Assembly (NCBI GenBank): GCA_015063985.1
Contig: SVTC01000001.1
Location: forward strand, 108,311-172,310
DNA from: Oscillospiraceae bacterium
GTDB taxonomy: Bacteria > Bacillota > Clostridia > Oscillospirales > SIG627
DNA: 64,000 bases
Direction: 5' to 3'
Positions 1 to 8,030 of the stretch are shown piece by piece (the stretch's first letter is position 1; every line of letters starts with the position of its first letter). The position numbers and the translations under genes were made by a program. The notes beneath the pieces are model-generated. The model did not search any database and was not told where the DNA came from. It saw only the letters and a program-made list of their open reading frames with translations.

Positions 1-473
1 TCTATACTCTTATCGATGACGCGGTGGCGAGAGTTATCCGCAGTAAGGGTGGATTTATCTGGGCGCTTAAGAATTATGACGGCGACGTAATGAGCGATAT
101 GATCTCCACAGCCTTCGGTTCTCTGGCTATGATGACCTCTGTTCTTGTTTCTCCCGACGGAAATTACGAATACGAGGCTGCTCACGGAACAGTAACCAGA
201 CATTATTACAGATACCTTAAGGGTGAGGAGACCTCCACAAATCCCATGGCGACTATTTTTGCTTGGAGCGGTGCCTTGAAAAAGCGTGCCGAGCTTGACG
301 GTCTCGATGAGCTTTATGCCTTTGGTGAAAAGCTTGAAAAGGCGAGCCTTGCCACTCTTGAGGAGGGTATAATGACCAAGGATCTTGTAAATCTTTGCGA
401 GGGTGAGACACAGTGCGTCAACACTGCGGGCTTTATTGCCGCTATAAGAGAAAGGCTTGAAAGGCTTCTTTAA
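1..473 (+). CDS. icd: NADP-dependent isocitrate dehydrogenase, C-terminal part (5' truncated by window)
   Basis: Oxidative decarboxylation of isocitrate to 2-oxoglutarate, giving NADPH and the carbon skeleton for glutamate. The reading frame is open from base 3 and reads [11 protein letters not shown] before the first ATG, so the true start lies outside the window and the ATG at 24 is internal. The motifs [14 protein letters not shown] and [11 protein letters not shown], and [10 protein letters not shown] near the active site, are typical of the eukaryotic-like homodimeric IDH family rather than the E. coli type. About 157 residues are present, ending at a normal C-terminus. A strong terminator follows directly, so this is the last gene of its transcript. 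Confidence 0.93.
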   Translation, partial: YTLIDDAVARVIRSKGGFIWALKNYDGDVMSDMISTAFGSLAMMTSVLVSPDGNYEYEAAHGTVTRHYYRYLKGEETSTNPMATIFAWSGALKKRAELDGLDELYAFGEKLEKASLATLEEGIMTKDLVNLCEGETQCVNTAGFIAAIRERLERLL

Positions 474-480
474 AGAATCA

Positions 481-515
481 AACGGTATGACCGATTTTCG
501 GTCATACCGTTTTTT
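481..515 (+). terminator. Intrinsic terminator of icd
   Basis: Perfect 12-bp stem AACGGTATGACC / GGTCATACCGTT with a short loop followed by a T6 run, directly after the icd stop codon. Confidence 0.9.
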
Positions 516-544
516 AACCCGGATGCGGGAAAATCTCTTCGTTT

Positions 545-570
545 AAAAAACGCCCCCAAATCCGGGGGCG
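545..570 (-). terminator. Intrinsic terminator of the 587-1639 gene
   Basis: GC-rich 7-bp stem CGCCCCC / GGGGGCG. Read on the minus strand it is followed by T6. It ends the minus-strand hypothetical gene, converging on the icd terminator. Confidence 0.85.
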
Positions 571-586
571 CGTCTTCTTAATGAGC

Positions 587-1639
587 TTAGTGTATTATTT
601 TTACAAAGGTGTGGGTATTATCCTTTTTGTTTATCAAAAACACCTGATCGGAGGCAAACTGGGCATCGGCTATTTCCTCGTCTATTACTGTTACACTGTT
701 TGTTTCGAACTTTACAACAGCCCATTTGATCGCAGAGCCGTTAGTGTAGCTGAAAATAGCATATTGTCCGCTTGTGGTTATGCTTTGAAGCTCGGCATTG
801 GGATAAAGAGCGGGATCAAGGCTTATTTTTTGCGTTGCGCCGCTGATCACGTTAAAGGCGCTGAGTTGGGTGTTGCCGTCCTTCTCGGAATTGGAAAACA
901 GCCATATTCTGCTTTTAAGCTCTCCCGAAAAGCCGTCGGGGATCTTTTCGCATTGGTTTATCTTTCCGCTTGAACAATCAAGGATAAAGTTCAGCTTAAC
1001 TCCGTCCTTTTCTCCCTCAAACCAAAGGTGTATGCCGTTTATAAACCTTACAAAACGAGGAGAGCTGATGCCGCTTAAGGGGTATTCCTTAACGTCCTCG
1101 GGGGAGAGAGAATCGGGCTTGAGCTTTATCACGGTGGCTGTGCCGTCGGAGATCTTGGCGCAATAGCTTCCGTTGCTGCTTATGCCCTGGATATCCTCGG
1201 CGAACTCATCGTAGAGGGAGCTGTTGGAGAAAAGGGGAACTGCGTTTTTTATGCTTATGTCGGCAAGGTATTTTTTGCCTTGGAAGAGTAAAATGAAGCG
1301 GTTATCGGTGTTGGCGGCGTAGAAAAGCTCGTAGCCCTCTCCGATGGGAAACACGGCATTGTTGTAAAGGTAGTAATCAACTTTTACCTCTTGAGAGTCG
1401 ATGGTTGTGCTAAAGCTTTTCTTGGGGGAATATAAGATACCACCTGCCGCGAGAGCGTATTTTCCGTCGCCTTCATTATCTATAGGTGTAAAAAAGAGCT
1501 CGCTCTGACTGTAATGACCCTTTCCTTGATCCAAATTGTAGAAGGTGGTGTTTTCGTAGCCTTGAATAAGTGACCACAGAAAACCGCTTACCACCAGCGC
1601 TACGACTATACACAGAGTGCCCAATAGTTTTCTTTTCAT
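587..1639 (-). CDS. Hypothetical membrane-anchored extracytoplasmic protein
   Basis: Function not recognised. The start MKRKLLGTLC at 1639 is chosen over the ORF-track start because a GGGAG site lies just upstream. Residues about 4-24 form one hydrophobic segment after a Lys/Arg cluster, with no lipobox cysteine, so it is an uncleaved anchor or signal peptide. The remaining roughly 325 residues are polar, aromatic and Gly-rich with repeated short beta-strand patterns (YALAAGG, YELFYAANTDNRF, HLWFEGEKDG), suggesting a beta-propeller-like outer domain; this is only an impression. It is monocistronic, with its own promoter and terminator. Length 350 residues. Confidence 0.75.
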   Translation of the reverse strand: MKRKLLGTLCIVVALVVSGFLWSLIQGYENTTFYNLDQGKGHYSQSELFFTPIDNEGDGKYALAAGGILYSPKKSFSTTIDSQEVKVDYYLYNNAVFPIGEGYELFYAANTDNRFILLFQGKKYLADISIKNAVPLFSNSSLYDEFAEDIQGISSNGSYCAKISDGTATVIKLKPDSLSPEDVKEYPLSGISSPRFVRFINGIHLWFEGEKDGVKLNFILDCSSGKINQCEKIPDGFSGELKSRIWLFSNSEKDGNTQLSAFNVISGATQKISLDPALYPNAELQSITTSGQYAIFSYTNGSAIKWAVVKFETNSVTVIDEEIADAQFASDQVFLINKKDNTHTFVKIIH

Positions 1640-1672
1640 TGTTTTCTCCCGCAAAAAATGATATCGTCTATT

Positions 1673-1701
1673 ATTATACAATTATTTTCCGATATTGTAA
1701 A
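1673..1701 (-). promoter_or_regulatory. SigmaA promoter of the 587-1639 gene
   Basis: Minus strand TTTACA (1696-1701), 17-nt spacer, TATAAT (1673-1678), placed about 35 nt before the start codon. Confidence 0.75.
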
Positions 1702-1730
1702 GACAGGTCATAAAAAGTTTTCTTTTAAAG

Positions 1731-1759
1731 AAAAAACGGTACGCAGACCGTACCGTTTT
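1731..1759 (-). terminator. Intrinsic terminator of ferritin gene
   Basis: 11-bp perfect stem AAAACGGTACG / CGTACCGTTTT, loop CAGAC, followed on the minus strand by a T run. It starts 10 nt after the ferritin stop. Confidence 0.9.
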
Positions 1760-1769
1760 CGATATTGTA

Positions 1770-2279
1770 TTAAAGAACAAGAGAGGGAGCGTTATAGATC
1801 CTTGCGGCAAGCTCCTGGTTGAGCATATAGAGGCTCTTGGGATCGGAGCCGAAGAGCTCCATTTTGGTGATAAGATCGTTTGCATTGGTCTCTTCTTCGC
1901 CCTGCTCCTTTACAAACCAATCCAAAAACTGCATTGTGCGGAAATCCTTTTCCTCATAAGCGGCGGCGTATATGTCGTTGATAAGAGAGGTCACGTATTT
2001 CTCGTGCTCAAGACCTGCGTTGAGGACGTCCATATGGCAGTTTAATTCCTTATCGGGCTTCGGGATGGCTTCCAGGGTGACCTTCTGATTTTCATTCTGG
2101 AGATACTGATAGAAGAGCATTGCATGGTCGCGCTCCTCCTGAGCCTGGATCTTGTACCAGTTTGCAAAGCCGTCAAGACCTACATCCTCAAAATAGTTTG
2201 AAAAATCAAGGTAAAGGTAGGCGGAATAAAACTCTTTGTTGATCTGTTGGTTTAAAAGCTCGTGTACTTTTGCGTTCAT
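1770..2279 (-). CDS. ftnA: Non-heme ferritin
   Basis: Iron-storage protein that oxidises Fe(II) and stores the mineral in a 24-mer shell in the cytoplasm. At 169 residues it has the normal bacterial ferritin length. Ferroxidase-centre residues are visible in helix A (NKEFYSAYLYLDFSNYFE), helix B (QAQEERDHAMLFYQYL) and helix D (FVKEQGEEETNANDLI). The start is MNAKVHELL at 2279, preceded by AAGGAGAAAAG; the ORF-track extension upstream runs through the promoter and is rejected. Monocistronic, with its own consensus promoter and terminator. No Fur-like palindrome was recognised. Confidence 0.95.
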   Translation of the reverse strand: MNAKVHELLNQQINKEFYSAYLYLDFSNYFEDVGLDGFANWYKIQAQEERDHAMLFYQYLQNENQKVTLEAIPKPDKELNCHMDVLNAGLEHEKYVTSLINDIYAAAYEEKDFRTMQFLDWFVKEQGEEETNANDLITKMELFGSDPKSLYMLNQELAARIYNAPSLVL

Positions 2280-2307
2280 TTCTTTTCTCCTTTTTTCTTT
2301 TTCTTGT

Positions 2308-2336
2308 ATTATAGCATTTTCAAAGGAAAATTTCAA
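2308..2336 (-). promoter_or_regulatory. SigmaA promoter of ferritin
   Basis: Minus strand TTGAAA (2331-2336), 17-nt spacer, TATAAT (2308-2313), about 30 nt upstream of the ferritin start. Confidence 0.75.
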
Positions 2337-2364
2337 GAATAAACCGATCAAAAATGAAAAATTT

Positions 2365-4050
2365 TCAGTCTATAGAGGTATCTATCTTAAAGCGGATTAT
2401 CTTCCTTAAGGTGTTTTTGTAAAACTCTTCCTTTCTGATTTTTATCACGGTGATCTTTTTGTAGCTTGGGGCAGTCTTGTTGTACTCGTTTATAAAGGGG
2501 CGAAGGTAGCTTTGGAAGTCCTCGATGCCGTTGGTTGTGCAATAATCTCTGTCAGGGAATATTTCGGCGGTAATGGCGTTATGGGCAACACCTCTTTTGC
2601 TTATTCCCTCGTAGACTACTACCTCCAGAATGCCCGGGATAGCGCATAATGCGGTCTCTATCTCCTCGGGGTACACGTTTTTTCCGTTGGGGAGAATAAT
2701 AAGGTTTTTCTTTCTTCCGGTTATGTACAGAACTCCGTCACTGTCAAGTCTGCCGTAGTCACCGGTTTTAAAATATCCGTCGCGGTCAAAGGCCTGAAGT
2801 GTTGCTTCTTCGTCGTTTAAGTAGCCCAGCATCACGTTGTCGCCCTTTACAAGGATCTCGCCCTCTCCGTCGGCGTTGGGATCGGAGATCCTTACGTCAT
2901 TTACCTCAAGCACGTGCCCGACGCTGTTTTTTCTCGGATCGCGGGAGCGGTTTACCGATACTATGGGAGAGCATTCGGTTATACCGTAGCCGTTTAACAC
3001 TCTTATTCCTATAGCCTCGAAAAACTCCAGCATTTCTTCGTTTATTGGGGCGCCTCCGCAGACTATGGTCTTGATCTTGCCGCCAAAGGCCACACGGACT
3101 GAATTAAAGAGGGTTTTCCTCAGATTTATTCCCAGCTTCTTCGAGGCTTTGGAGAATTTCAGCATTTTTTCAAAAAGCTCTTCCTTGTTGCCGTCTTTTA
3201 TCTTTGAACGTATTCTGCGGTAGAAGGTCTCAAGGTAAAGGGGAACCAGAACTATGTGCTCGGGCTTTTGCTCGATCAACTCTCGGGTAATATATCTAAG
3301 TCCGGAGGAAATGTATACCTCCGCTCCGACCATCATATGCCCCACAAAGGTTACCGATGAGCCGTAGGTGTGGTGTGGAGGCAGTACCCCTAAGGTCTTT
3401 TCGCCGAAATCTATGTAGGGTACCACACATTCCAGATCTCTTAAAATTCCCTTTTGGCTGAGCATAACGCCTTTGCCCTTTCCTGTGGTGCCGCTGGTGA
3501 ATACCAGAAGACTCATTCTGTCAACGTCGGGCTCGTGATCATAGTAAGCCTCGCTCATTGCGGAAAACTTAAGTCCGCCCTCTGCGATCAGTGAGGGAAT
3601 GGACATAGGCTCGGAGCCGTCTGTCGTAATGAGAGGGACGGATAATTTGGAGGATATGAATTCCCCCTTTTGCTTTATATCGCTGTCGCAGATCACGGCA
3701 GCGCAGCCTGCGGTGCCGACGGTGTGGCAAAGCTCCTCCTGATTCCATTCTCTGTCCAGAGGTACTAATACAACGTTTACGCTTAATGCGGCAAAATAGC
3801 TGACTGCCCAGTAGTAGCTGAGCCTTCCGATTATAGCAACGGGCTTATATTTATACTTTTTTTCAATGAGCATTCCCGCAAGATCTCTTATATCCTCGCC
3901 AAGCTTTGCAAAGCTTGTTTTTACAGTTTGCTTTGTCAGGGGATCCTTAAAGGAATAGGCAGTCCGTTCGGCATATTGGACTGAAGCATATTCCACCAAA
4001 GCTTTTATGCTCGGAAAATGAGGCTTATCTCTTAAAATCGTTTTTTTCAT
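2365..4050 (-). CDS. AMP-forming acyl-CoA synthetase (long-chain fatty acid--CoA ligase type)
   Basis: Adenylate-forming enzyme that activates a carboxylic acid with ATP and transfers it to CoA. The P-loop LLVFTSGTTGKGKGV, the adenylation motif GYGITECSP, the TGD block YFKTGDYGRLDSDGVLYITGRKKN and the C-terminal catalytic lysine region are all present in order. Length 561 residues is normal for the family. FadD-like ligases prefer long-chain acids, but the exact substrate cannot be read from sequence. Monocistronic, behind a consensus promoter whose start point lies in a perfect palindrome, so repression by a fatty-acid-type regulator is plausible (inference). Confidence 0.88.
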   Translation of the reverse strand: MKKTILRDKPHFPSIKALVEYASVQYAERTAYSFKDPLTKQTVKTSFAKLGEDIRDLAGMLIEKKYKYKPVAIIGRLSYYWAVSYFAALSVNVVLVPLDREWNQEELCHTVGTAGCAAVICDSDIKQKGEFISSKLSVPLITTDGSEPMSIPSLIAEGGLKFSAMSEAYYDHEPDVDRMSLLVFTSGTTGKGKGVMLSQKGILRDLECVVPYIDFGEKTLGVLPPHHTYGSSVTFVGHMMVGAEVYISSGLRYITRELIEQKPEHIVLVPLYLETFYRRIRSKIKDGNKEELFEKMLKFSKASKKLGINLRKTLFNSVRVAFGGKIKTIVCGGAPINEEMLEFFEAIGIRVLNGYGITECSPIVSVNRSRDPRKNSVGHVLEVNDVRISDPNADGEGEILVKGDNVMLGYLNDEEATLQAFDRDGYFKTGDYGRLDSDGVLYITGRKKNLIILPNGKNVYPEEIETALCAIPGILEVVVYEGISKRGVAHNAITAEIFPDRDYCTTNGIEDFQSYLRPFINEYNKTAPSYKKITVIKIRKEEFYKNTLRKIIRFKIDTSID

Positions 4051-4071
4051 TATAGCTCCTTAAATAATCTT

Positions 4072-4086
4072 AGCACACTGTGTGCT
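4072..4086 (-). promoter_or_regulatory. Perfect 15-bp palindromic operator at the transcription start of the acyl-CoA ligase gene
   Basis: AGCACAC-T-GTGTGCT sits immediately downstream of the -10 box, covering the expected +1. A dimeric repressor bound here would block initiation. The regulator is unknown. Confidence 0.6.
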
Positions 4087-4089
4087 GAA

Positions 4090-4118
4090 ATTATAACACA
4101 AAAACCCCTTTCTGTCAA
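4090..4118 (-). promoter_or_regulatory. Consensus sigmaA promoter of the acyl-CoA ligase gene
   Basis: Minus strand TTGACA (4113-4118), 17-nt spacer, TATAAT (4090-4095): a perfect match. The -35 hexamer contains the TGA stop codon (4115-4117) of the upstream exonuclease gene and lies in the loop of that gene's terminator. Confidence 0.85.
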
Positions 4119-4123
4119 GGGGT
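4100..4123 (-). terminator. Intrinsic terminator overlapping the end of the exonuclease gene
   Basis: Stem ACCCCTT / AAGGGGT with a 6-nt loop, then T5 on the minus strand. The 5' arm is inside the last codons of the exonuclease gene, and the loop carries the next promoter's -35. Confidence 0.75.
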
Positions 4124-5002
4124 CGTGTTTGGGGTAAGTGATCTATACTGTTCAAGAAGCTTTTGATTAAGCAGGTGTACCGTCAGTGAGGCGCTGAAGG
4201 CTTCTTCTCTTCGGCAAAACTTCAGACACACAAAGTAATCGGTTCCTTTTTCGTCCTTTGCAAGGGAAAAATGCTTAAAACGGGAGGCGGCACGGTATTC
4301 ACCGCATCTTATCATACCGTCTGCAATGGGATGCTCGATAAGGGAAGCGTCAGTGTCTGCAAGGGCTTGCTTTTGGGATCTGTACGTTTTTTTCAGCTCC
4401 TTTACAAAGAGGCTGGGAGGCGTAACCCTGCCGAAAAGCTCGGGGTAGTCGGTCAGACCTTTTTTCATATCCAAATGCTTTAAGAGCTTTGCCGTACCCA
4501 TAGCATCACCCAAGGCATCGTGGGCATCCTCCAGGCTTTCGCCTACCTTTTCCAGGGCGAAGCTCAATGAAAATTGACGGTTCTCCCTTGTGATCTGGTC
4601 GTCAAATATCAGCTGAAGGTTGAAGCAGGTCTTCAAAAGCTCCTTTGGCATTTTGTTAACTATAAGATTATCTCTGAACATCCCTTCGTCATCGGGACCC
4701 CAGGTGAAGATCATGTGATCGCTTCCGCACCACTTGATAAAATCCGCGGCGACCTTATCAAAGCCCTCGCTTTTTGAAAGATCCGAGGAGCTGATCCCCG
4801 TGAGTCTTTTGACGTGGCTATGCATTTTTTTGTAAAATCTGGGACGTATATAGCTTTTAAAGCTCTCTGTAACCCTGAAGCATTCATCGAGCTTTACCGC
4901 ACCGATCTGGACTATCTCTCCCTTCAGCTTTAATGGCTTTTGGAGAGTGAGGGAGGCGGTGGGTGCTTGATTCCACTCAAGATCCATTACTATGTAATTC
5001 AT
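4115..5002 (-). CDS. DEDDh-type 3'-5' exonuclease
   Basis: Two-metal-ion exonuclease of the RNase T/DnaQ/ERI-1 superfamily. Exo I is VMDLEWNQ (Asp7, Glu9), Exo II lies in the IFTWGPDDEGMFRDN region, and Exo III is HDALGDAMGT, giving the histidine form. The exonuclease fold covers about residues 1-175. The remaining roughly 120 residues are a basic tail with no recognised domain. The family resembles KapD-like sporulation-inhibitor exonucleases and ERI-1; the substrate (RNA or DNA) is not decidable here. Length 295. The stop codon is shared with the next promoter. Confidence 0.85.
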   Translation of the reverse strand: MNYIVMDLEWNQAPTASLTLQKPLKLKGEIVQIGAVKLDECFRVTESFKSYIRPRFYKKMHSHVKRLTGISSSDLSKSEGFDKVAADFIKWCGSDHMIFTWGPDDEGMFRDNLIVNKMPKELLKTCFNLQLIFDDQITRENRQFSLSFALEKVGESLEDAHDALGDAMGTAKLLKHLDMKKGLTDYPELFGRVTPPSLFVKELKKTYRSQKQALADTDASLIEHPIADGMIRCGEYRAASRFKHFSLAKDEKGTDYFVCLKFCRREEAFSASLTVHLLNQKLLEQYRSLTPNTTP

Positions 5003-5035
5003 TTTGGCTCCGAATATTGAAATGATAACCCAATA

Positions 5036-5064
5036 ATTATATCAAAATATGTGATTTTTGTAAA
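5036..5064 (-). promoter_or_regulatory. SigmaA promoter of the exonuclease gene
   Basis: Minus strand TTTACA (5059-5064), 17-nt spacer, TATAAT (5036-5041), about 34 nt upstream of the ATG at 5002. Confidence 0.75.
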
Positions 5065-5075
5065 TAGCTACGCAG

Positions 5076-5124
5076 AAAAAAGGGGAGCCCCGCTCTGTTT
5101 TTTCGAGGCCTTTCGCGGAGCTCC
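5076..5124 (-). terminator. Intrinsic terminator of the small membrane protein gene
   Basis: Stem GGAGCCCCGC / GCGGAGCTCC with one mismatch, flanked by A6 and T7 runs, so it could act in both directions. It lies 8 nt after the stop of the 5133-5402 gene. Confidence 0.8.
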
Positions 5125-5132
5125 TTTTTTTG

Positions 5133-5402
5133 TTATTCCCCGCAGCAGTTGTCTTTTTCGGGGATCGCTTTGGGCTTTGAGAAAAAGCACTTTAAGGACA
5201 TTGCCGTTGCGGCGGCGGTGAGAAGCATTGCTGTCATCACTGCCATTGCCCCAAGAAGATTAAAGGAAAAATTGATCTGACAGTTTTTGCAAATATCTTT
5301 ATCCTTATTCTTTATACAGGTCTCGGAAATGAGTTTTTGACTCACTACGATGTTCTTCATATCCTTAATGCAGTTCATTGCATCTTTTATTGAAAATTTC
5401 AT
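5133..5402 (-). CDS. Small Cys-rich single-pass membrane protein, unknown function
   Basis: Not recognised. 89 residues: an amphipathic N-terminal half with the cysteine motif CIKNKDKDICKNC, one hydrophobic segment (about residues 47-68, LLGAMAVMTAMLLTAAATA) and a short tail ending CCGE. The start is the second ATG of the track ORF, because AGGAGG abuts the first ATG directly but lies 6 nt before the second. It is divergent from spoIIE and shares its intergenic region, but nothing ties it to sporulation beyond position. Confidence 0.65.
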   Translation of the reverse strand: MKFSIKDAMNCIKDMKNIVVSQKLISETCIKNKDKDICKNCQINFSFNLLGAMAVMTAMLLTAAATAMSLKCFFSKPKAIPEKDNCCGE

Positions 5403-5465
5403 AACCATCCTCCTTTTTTGTTATTATTACCTGAAAGTAAAAAGTAAACCGCGTTTAAAAGATTT

Positions 5466-5526
5466 TGTTAAATATTTTTTTTGCTTCTATGATTTGACAA
5501 AATCCTTTTTTAAGTGGTGGTACAAT
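5466..5526 (+). promoter_or_regulatory. Spo0A-type spoIIE promoter with 21-bp spacer and 0A-like boxes
   Basis: TTGACA (5494-5499) and TACAAT (5521-5526) are separated by 21 nt. This is too long for ordinary sigmaA use but is the arrangement known for Spo0A~P-activated spoIIE and spoIIG promoters. TTTGACA over the -35 is the complement of TGTCAAA, 6 of 7 to the 0A box TGTCGAA. A second, weaker box TGTTAAA lies at 5466-5472. Confidence 0.7.
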
Positions 5527-5556
5527 GGCGTCACATCACTTTTAAGGAGAAGCAAA

Positions 5557-7989
5557 ATGAAGGACGAAAAACATACTTCACCCATCGTTACCGATTACCC
5601 GACGAGATTTAAGGTAAAAAGAAGAGTAAAAATTGAAAAAACCAGGTCTGTAAAGCCGCTTTTCGAAAGAATAATGGAGTCGCTTTTCGGCAAGGAGAGC
5701 ATCAGCGAGCGGCTGGAAAAACAAGATCCACTCACTTCAAGAGAAAGGATCATTCGTGCATTGGCTCTTGTCGGATTGTTTTTTGTATTTTTTTCCGTCA
5801 GCCTGTGCCATCTGAGCTTTTCCAGCTATCCGGTGGGCTTTGGCTTGATATGCGCTATAGGAATTTCAAAGAGCAGATTTAATGCGGAGCCGAGCCTTTT
5901 GTGTGCAGTTGGTATACTTGCGGTATTGTGCTCTTGTATTTTTGTTGATGGGTATCCTCTTTTGCATTTTGCCCTTTGCTGTGCGGCCTTTCTTATCAGG
6001 CTTATCATAACCAAGGGGGAGCTTAATGAAAACGTCACCTCTCGATGCGTGATGGCTACCTTTTGTGCCGCAGTGTGCGGCTTTGCCGTATGTGTTATGA
6101 ACGGCTTTGAGCTTACGGCAGTGTTTATGATGGTCACGGTGGCAGTTCTTTCGCCGGTGGTCTGCTATTTGCTTTGCGGCTTTTTCCCTCGGGAGGAGGC
6201 GGTGGAGGATAAGCTTCACAAAGAGTGCGCTCTGCTTTGTCTTGCGGCACTGAGCGTATATTCATTAAAGGAAATCGAGTTTGCGGGGTTAAGCTTATAT
6301 TTTATAATCAGTCTTTACCTTGTTTTTGCGGTGGCCAAAACCAAAGGACCTCTCTACGGTGCGGTTACGGGTATGGCCTTGGGGCTTTTTTGCAACGGCA
6401 GCATACACGGTGCCATCTTGGGGCTTTCGGGGTTTTTCTCGGGGCTTTTCTTTTCGGGCTTTCAGCTCCCCGCCATGCTTATGGGCTTTGCTGTCAGCGG
6501 AGGATACTGCATTTTTTCTGCCGGCTTCGGGGAATTTGCGGCGATAAGCGAGGATTATCTTATATGCATAGTCGCGTTTTATTTTACCAAGGGGCTGTTT
6601 TCCGATTCCGAGATCAAGGGCGAGCTTTATCCTATGGATACGGTGCGCAGGCAAGAGCTTTGCGAATGTGCAAACCTCCATATAAAGAAGCTTTCTGAGG
6701 CGTTTAAAAGCATTTCCGAGGTTTTTTACACAGTATCCGAGGCAAAAAACGTACCCGATATCACCTCTGCCACGGAGGTCGTCAGTACCCAGTGCAGTAG
6801 GATCTGCTCCAAGTGTAAGCTGTCGGCGGATTGCTGGGGAAAAAGATACTCCGAGACTCGCGATATGACCCTGAAGCTCTCCAGGTTGCTTTTGGATAAG
6901 GGGGTATTGAGCGATGAGGATATGCCGTCCTATTTCACCTCAAAATGCACGGCGACCAACGAGCTTATGGAGGCGATAAACTTAAGCTACCGAAAGCTCT
7001 GCTCAAAATGCTTTGATGAAAACAGAACAAGGCTCCTTGCAGGGGAATACTGCACCGTTTCAAAGCTTTTGGGGAGCTCTGCTACCGAGCTTGCCGGAGA
7101 AATGGGGCTTTGCCCCGATCTTGAACAAAGAGCAAAAAAGCTTCTTCGCCGTTTGGGGATAGAGTATTCGGCGGTGTGCGTGTTCGGAAGAAGATCAATG
7201 CGCATTGACGTTTACGGAGTAAGACCCTCGGCAATAAAGCTGGGCGCGACGGATATAAAAGCTGCCTTTGAAAATGAGTTTTCTTGCTCCTTTGACGAGC
7301 CCGAATACATCCTTCCCGGTCAAAGAGCGGTCTTAAGGATGCGCAGAAAGCGCAAGATTGTGTTGGAATGTGCCAAGGCGTGCAGAGCAAAAAGCTCGGA
7401 AAGCATCAGCGGAGATACAACGGGCTTCTTTGAGGCGGAGGGAGACAGATTCTATTCAATGCTCTGCGACGGTATGGGAAGCGGTCCCGATGCGGCGGCG
7501 ACCTCCCGTTTGGCACAGATCTTTATTGAAAAGATACTTCGCCAGGCATTACCCGAAACAGAGACTCTGCAAATGCTCAACGGCTTTTTATTGAGTCAGA
7601 CCAAGGAAAGCTTTACAACTGTAGATCTTCTTGAGGTGGATATGATCACGGGAGGCGGAAGCTTTGTTAAGGCGGGGGCGGCACCCAGTTTTGTGGTCAG
7701 GGGAGATAACGTATTTAAGATCGCGTCAAGAACGCCGCCCGCAGGTATTTTATCAGGCATCAGCGCAGAAAAGACCTGCCTTGATCTAAGGGAAAATGAT
7801 TACGTTATTATGCTCAGTGACGGCGTATGCTTCGATAGTGAGAGTGAGGCTCGTATCTGCTCTGTAGCCGCTGCAGCAAAAGGTGACAATCCCTCAAAGC
7901 TTGCCTGCGAGATCCTTCAAAGAGTGGCGGGGGAGGAAAAGGCGGCGGACGATATGACGGTTTTCGTGATCCTTGTAAAGGCTGCATGA
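5557..7989 (+). CDS. spoIIE: Stage II sporulation protein E (PP2C-type phosphatase)
   Basis: Membrane phosphatase that dephosphorylates the anti-anti-sigma factor SpoIIAA, releasing sigmaF in the forespore, and also acts at the polar septum. 810 residues against 827 in B. subtilis. A hydrophobic N-terminal half gives about ten membrane segments (roughly residues 60-340). A cysteine cluster CSRICSKCKLSADCW lies near residue 415. The C-terminal PP2C domain has CDGMGSGPDAA near residue 637, TTVDLLEVD, and the terminal DDMTVFVILV. The start at 5557 has AAGGAG 8 nt upstream; the track ORF start at 5350 runs through the promoter and is rejected. Monocistronic. Confidence 0.96.
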   Translation: MKDEKHTSPIVTDYPTRFKVKRRVKIEKTRSVKPLFERIMESLFGKESISERLEKQDPLTSRERIIRALALVGLFFVFFSVSLCHLSFSSYPVGFGLICAIGISKSRFNAEPSLLCAVGILAVLCSCIFVDGYPLLHFALCCAAFLIRLIITKGELNENVTSRCVMATFCAAVCGFAVCVMNGFELTAVFMMVTVAVLSPVVCYLLCGFFPREEAVEDKLHKECALLCLAALSVYSLKEIEFAGLSLYFIISLYLVFAVAKTKGPLYGAVTGMALGLFCNGSIHGAILGLSGFFSGLFFSGFQLPAMLMGFAVSGGYCIFSAGFGEFAAISEDYLICIVAFYFTKGLFSDSEIKGELYPMDTVRRQELCECANLHIKKLSEAFKSISEVFYTVSEAKNVPDITSATEVVSTQCSRICSKCKLSADCWGKRYSETRDMTLKLSRLLLDKGVLSDEDMPSYFTSKCTATNELMEAINLSYRKLCSKCFDENRTRLLAGEYCTVSKLLGSSATELAGEMGLCPDLEQRAKKLLRRLGIEYSAVCVFGRRSMRIDVYGVRPSAIKLGATDIKAAFENEFSCSFDEPEYILPGQRAVLRMRRKRKIVLECAKACRAKSSESISGDTTGFFEAEGDRFYSMLCDGMGSGPDAAATSRLAQIFIEKILRQALPETETLQMLNGFLLSQTKESFTTVDLLEVDMITGGGSFVKAGAAPSFVVRGDNVFKIASRTPPAGILSGISAEKTCLDLRENDYVIMLSDGVCFDSESEARICSVAAAAKGDNPSKLACEILQRVAGEEKAADDMTVFVILVKAA

Positions 7990-8019
7990 AAAAGGGCGCT
8001 GTATTACACAGCCCCTTTT
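7990..8019 (+). terminator. Terminator between convergent spoIIE and beta-mannosidase genes
   Basis: Stem AAAAGGG(C)GCTGT / ACAGCCCCTTTT with one bulged C. A and T runs on both sides make it usable by both converging transcripts. Confidence 0.8.
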
Positions 8020-8030
8020 AACGTGGTCGG

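Noticed and set aside
1682-1885. 67-residue minus-strand ORF between hypothetical and ferritin genes
   Set aside because: It covers the ferritin terminator and the 3' end of ferritin in another frame.
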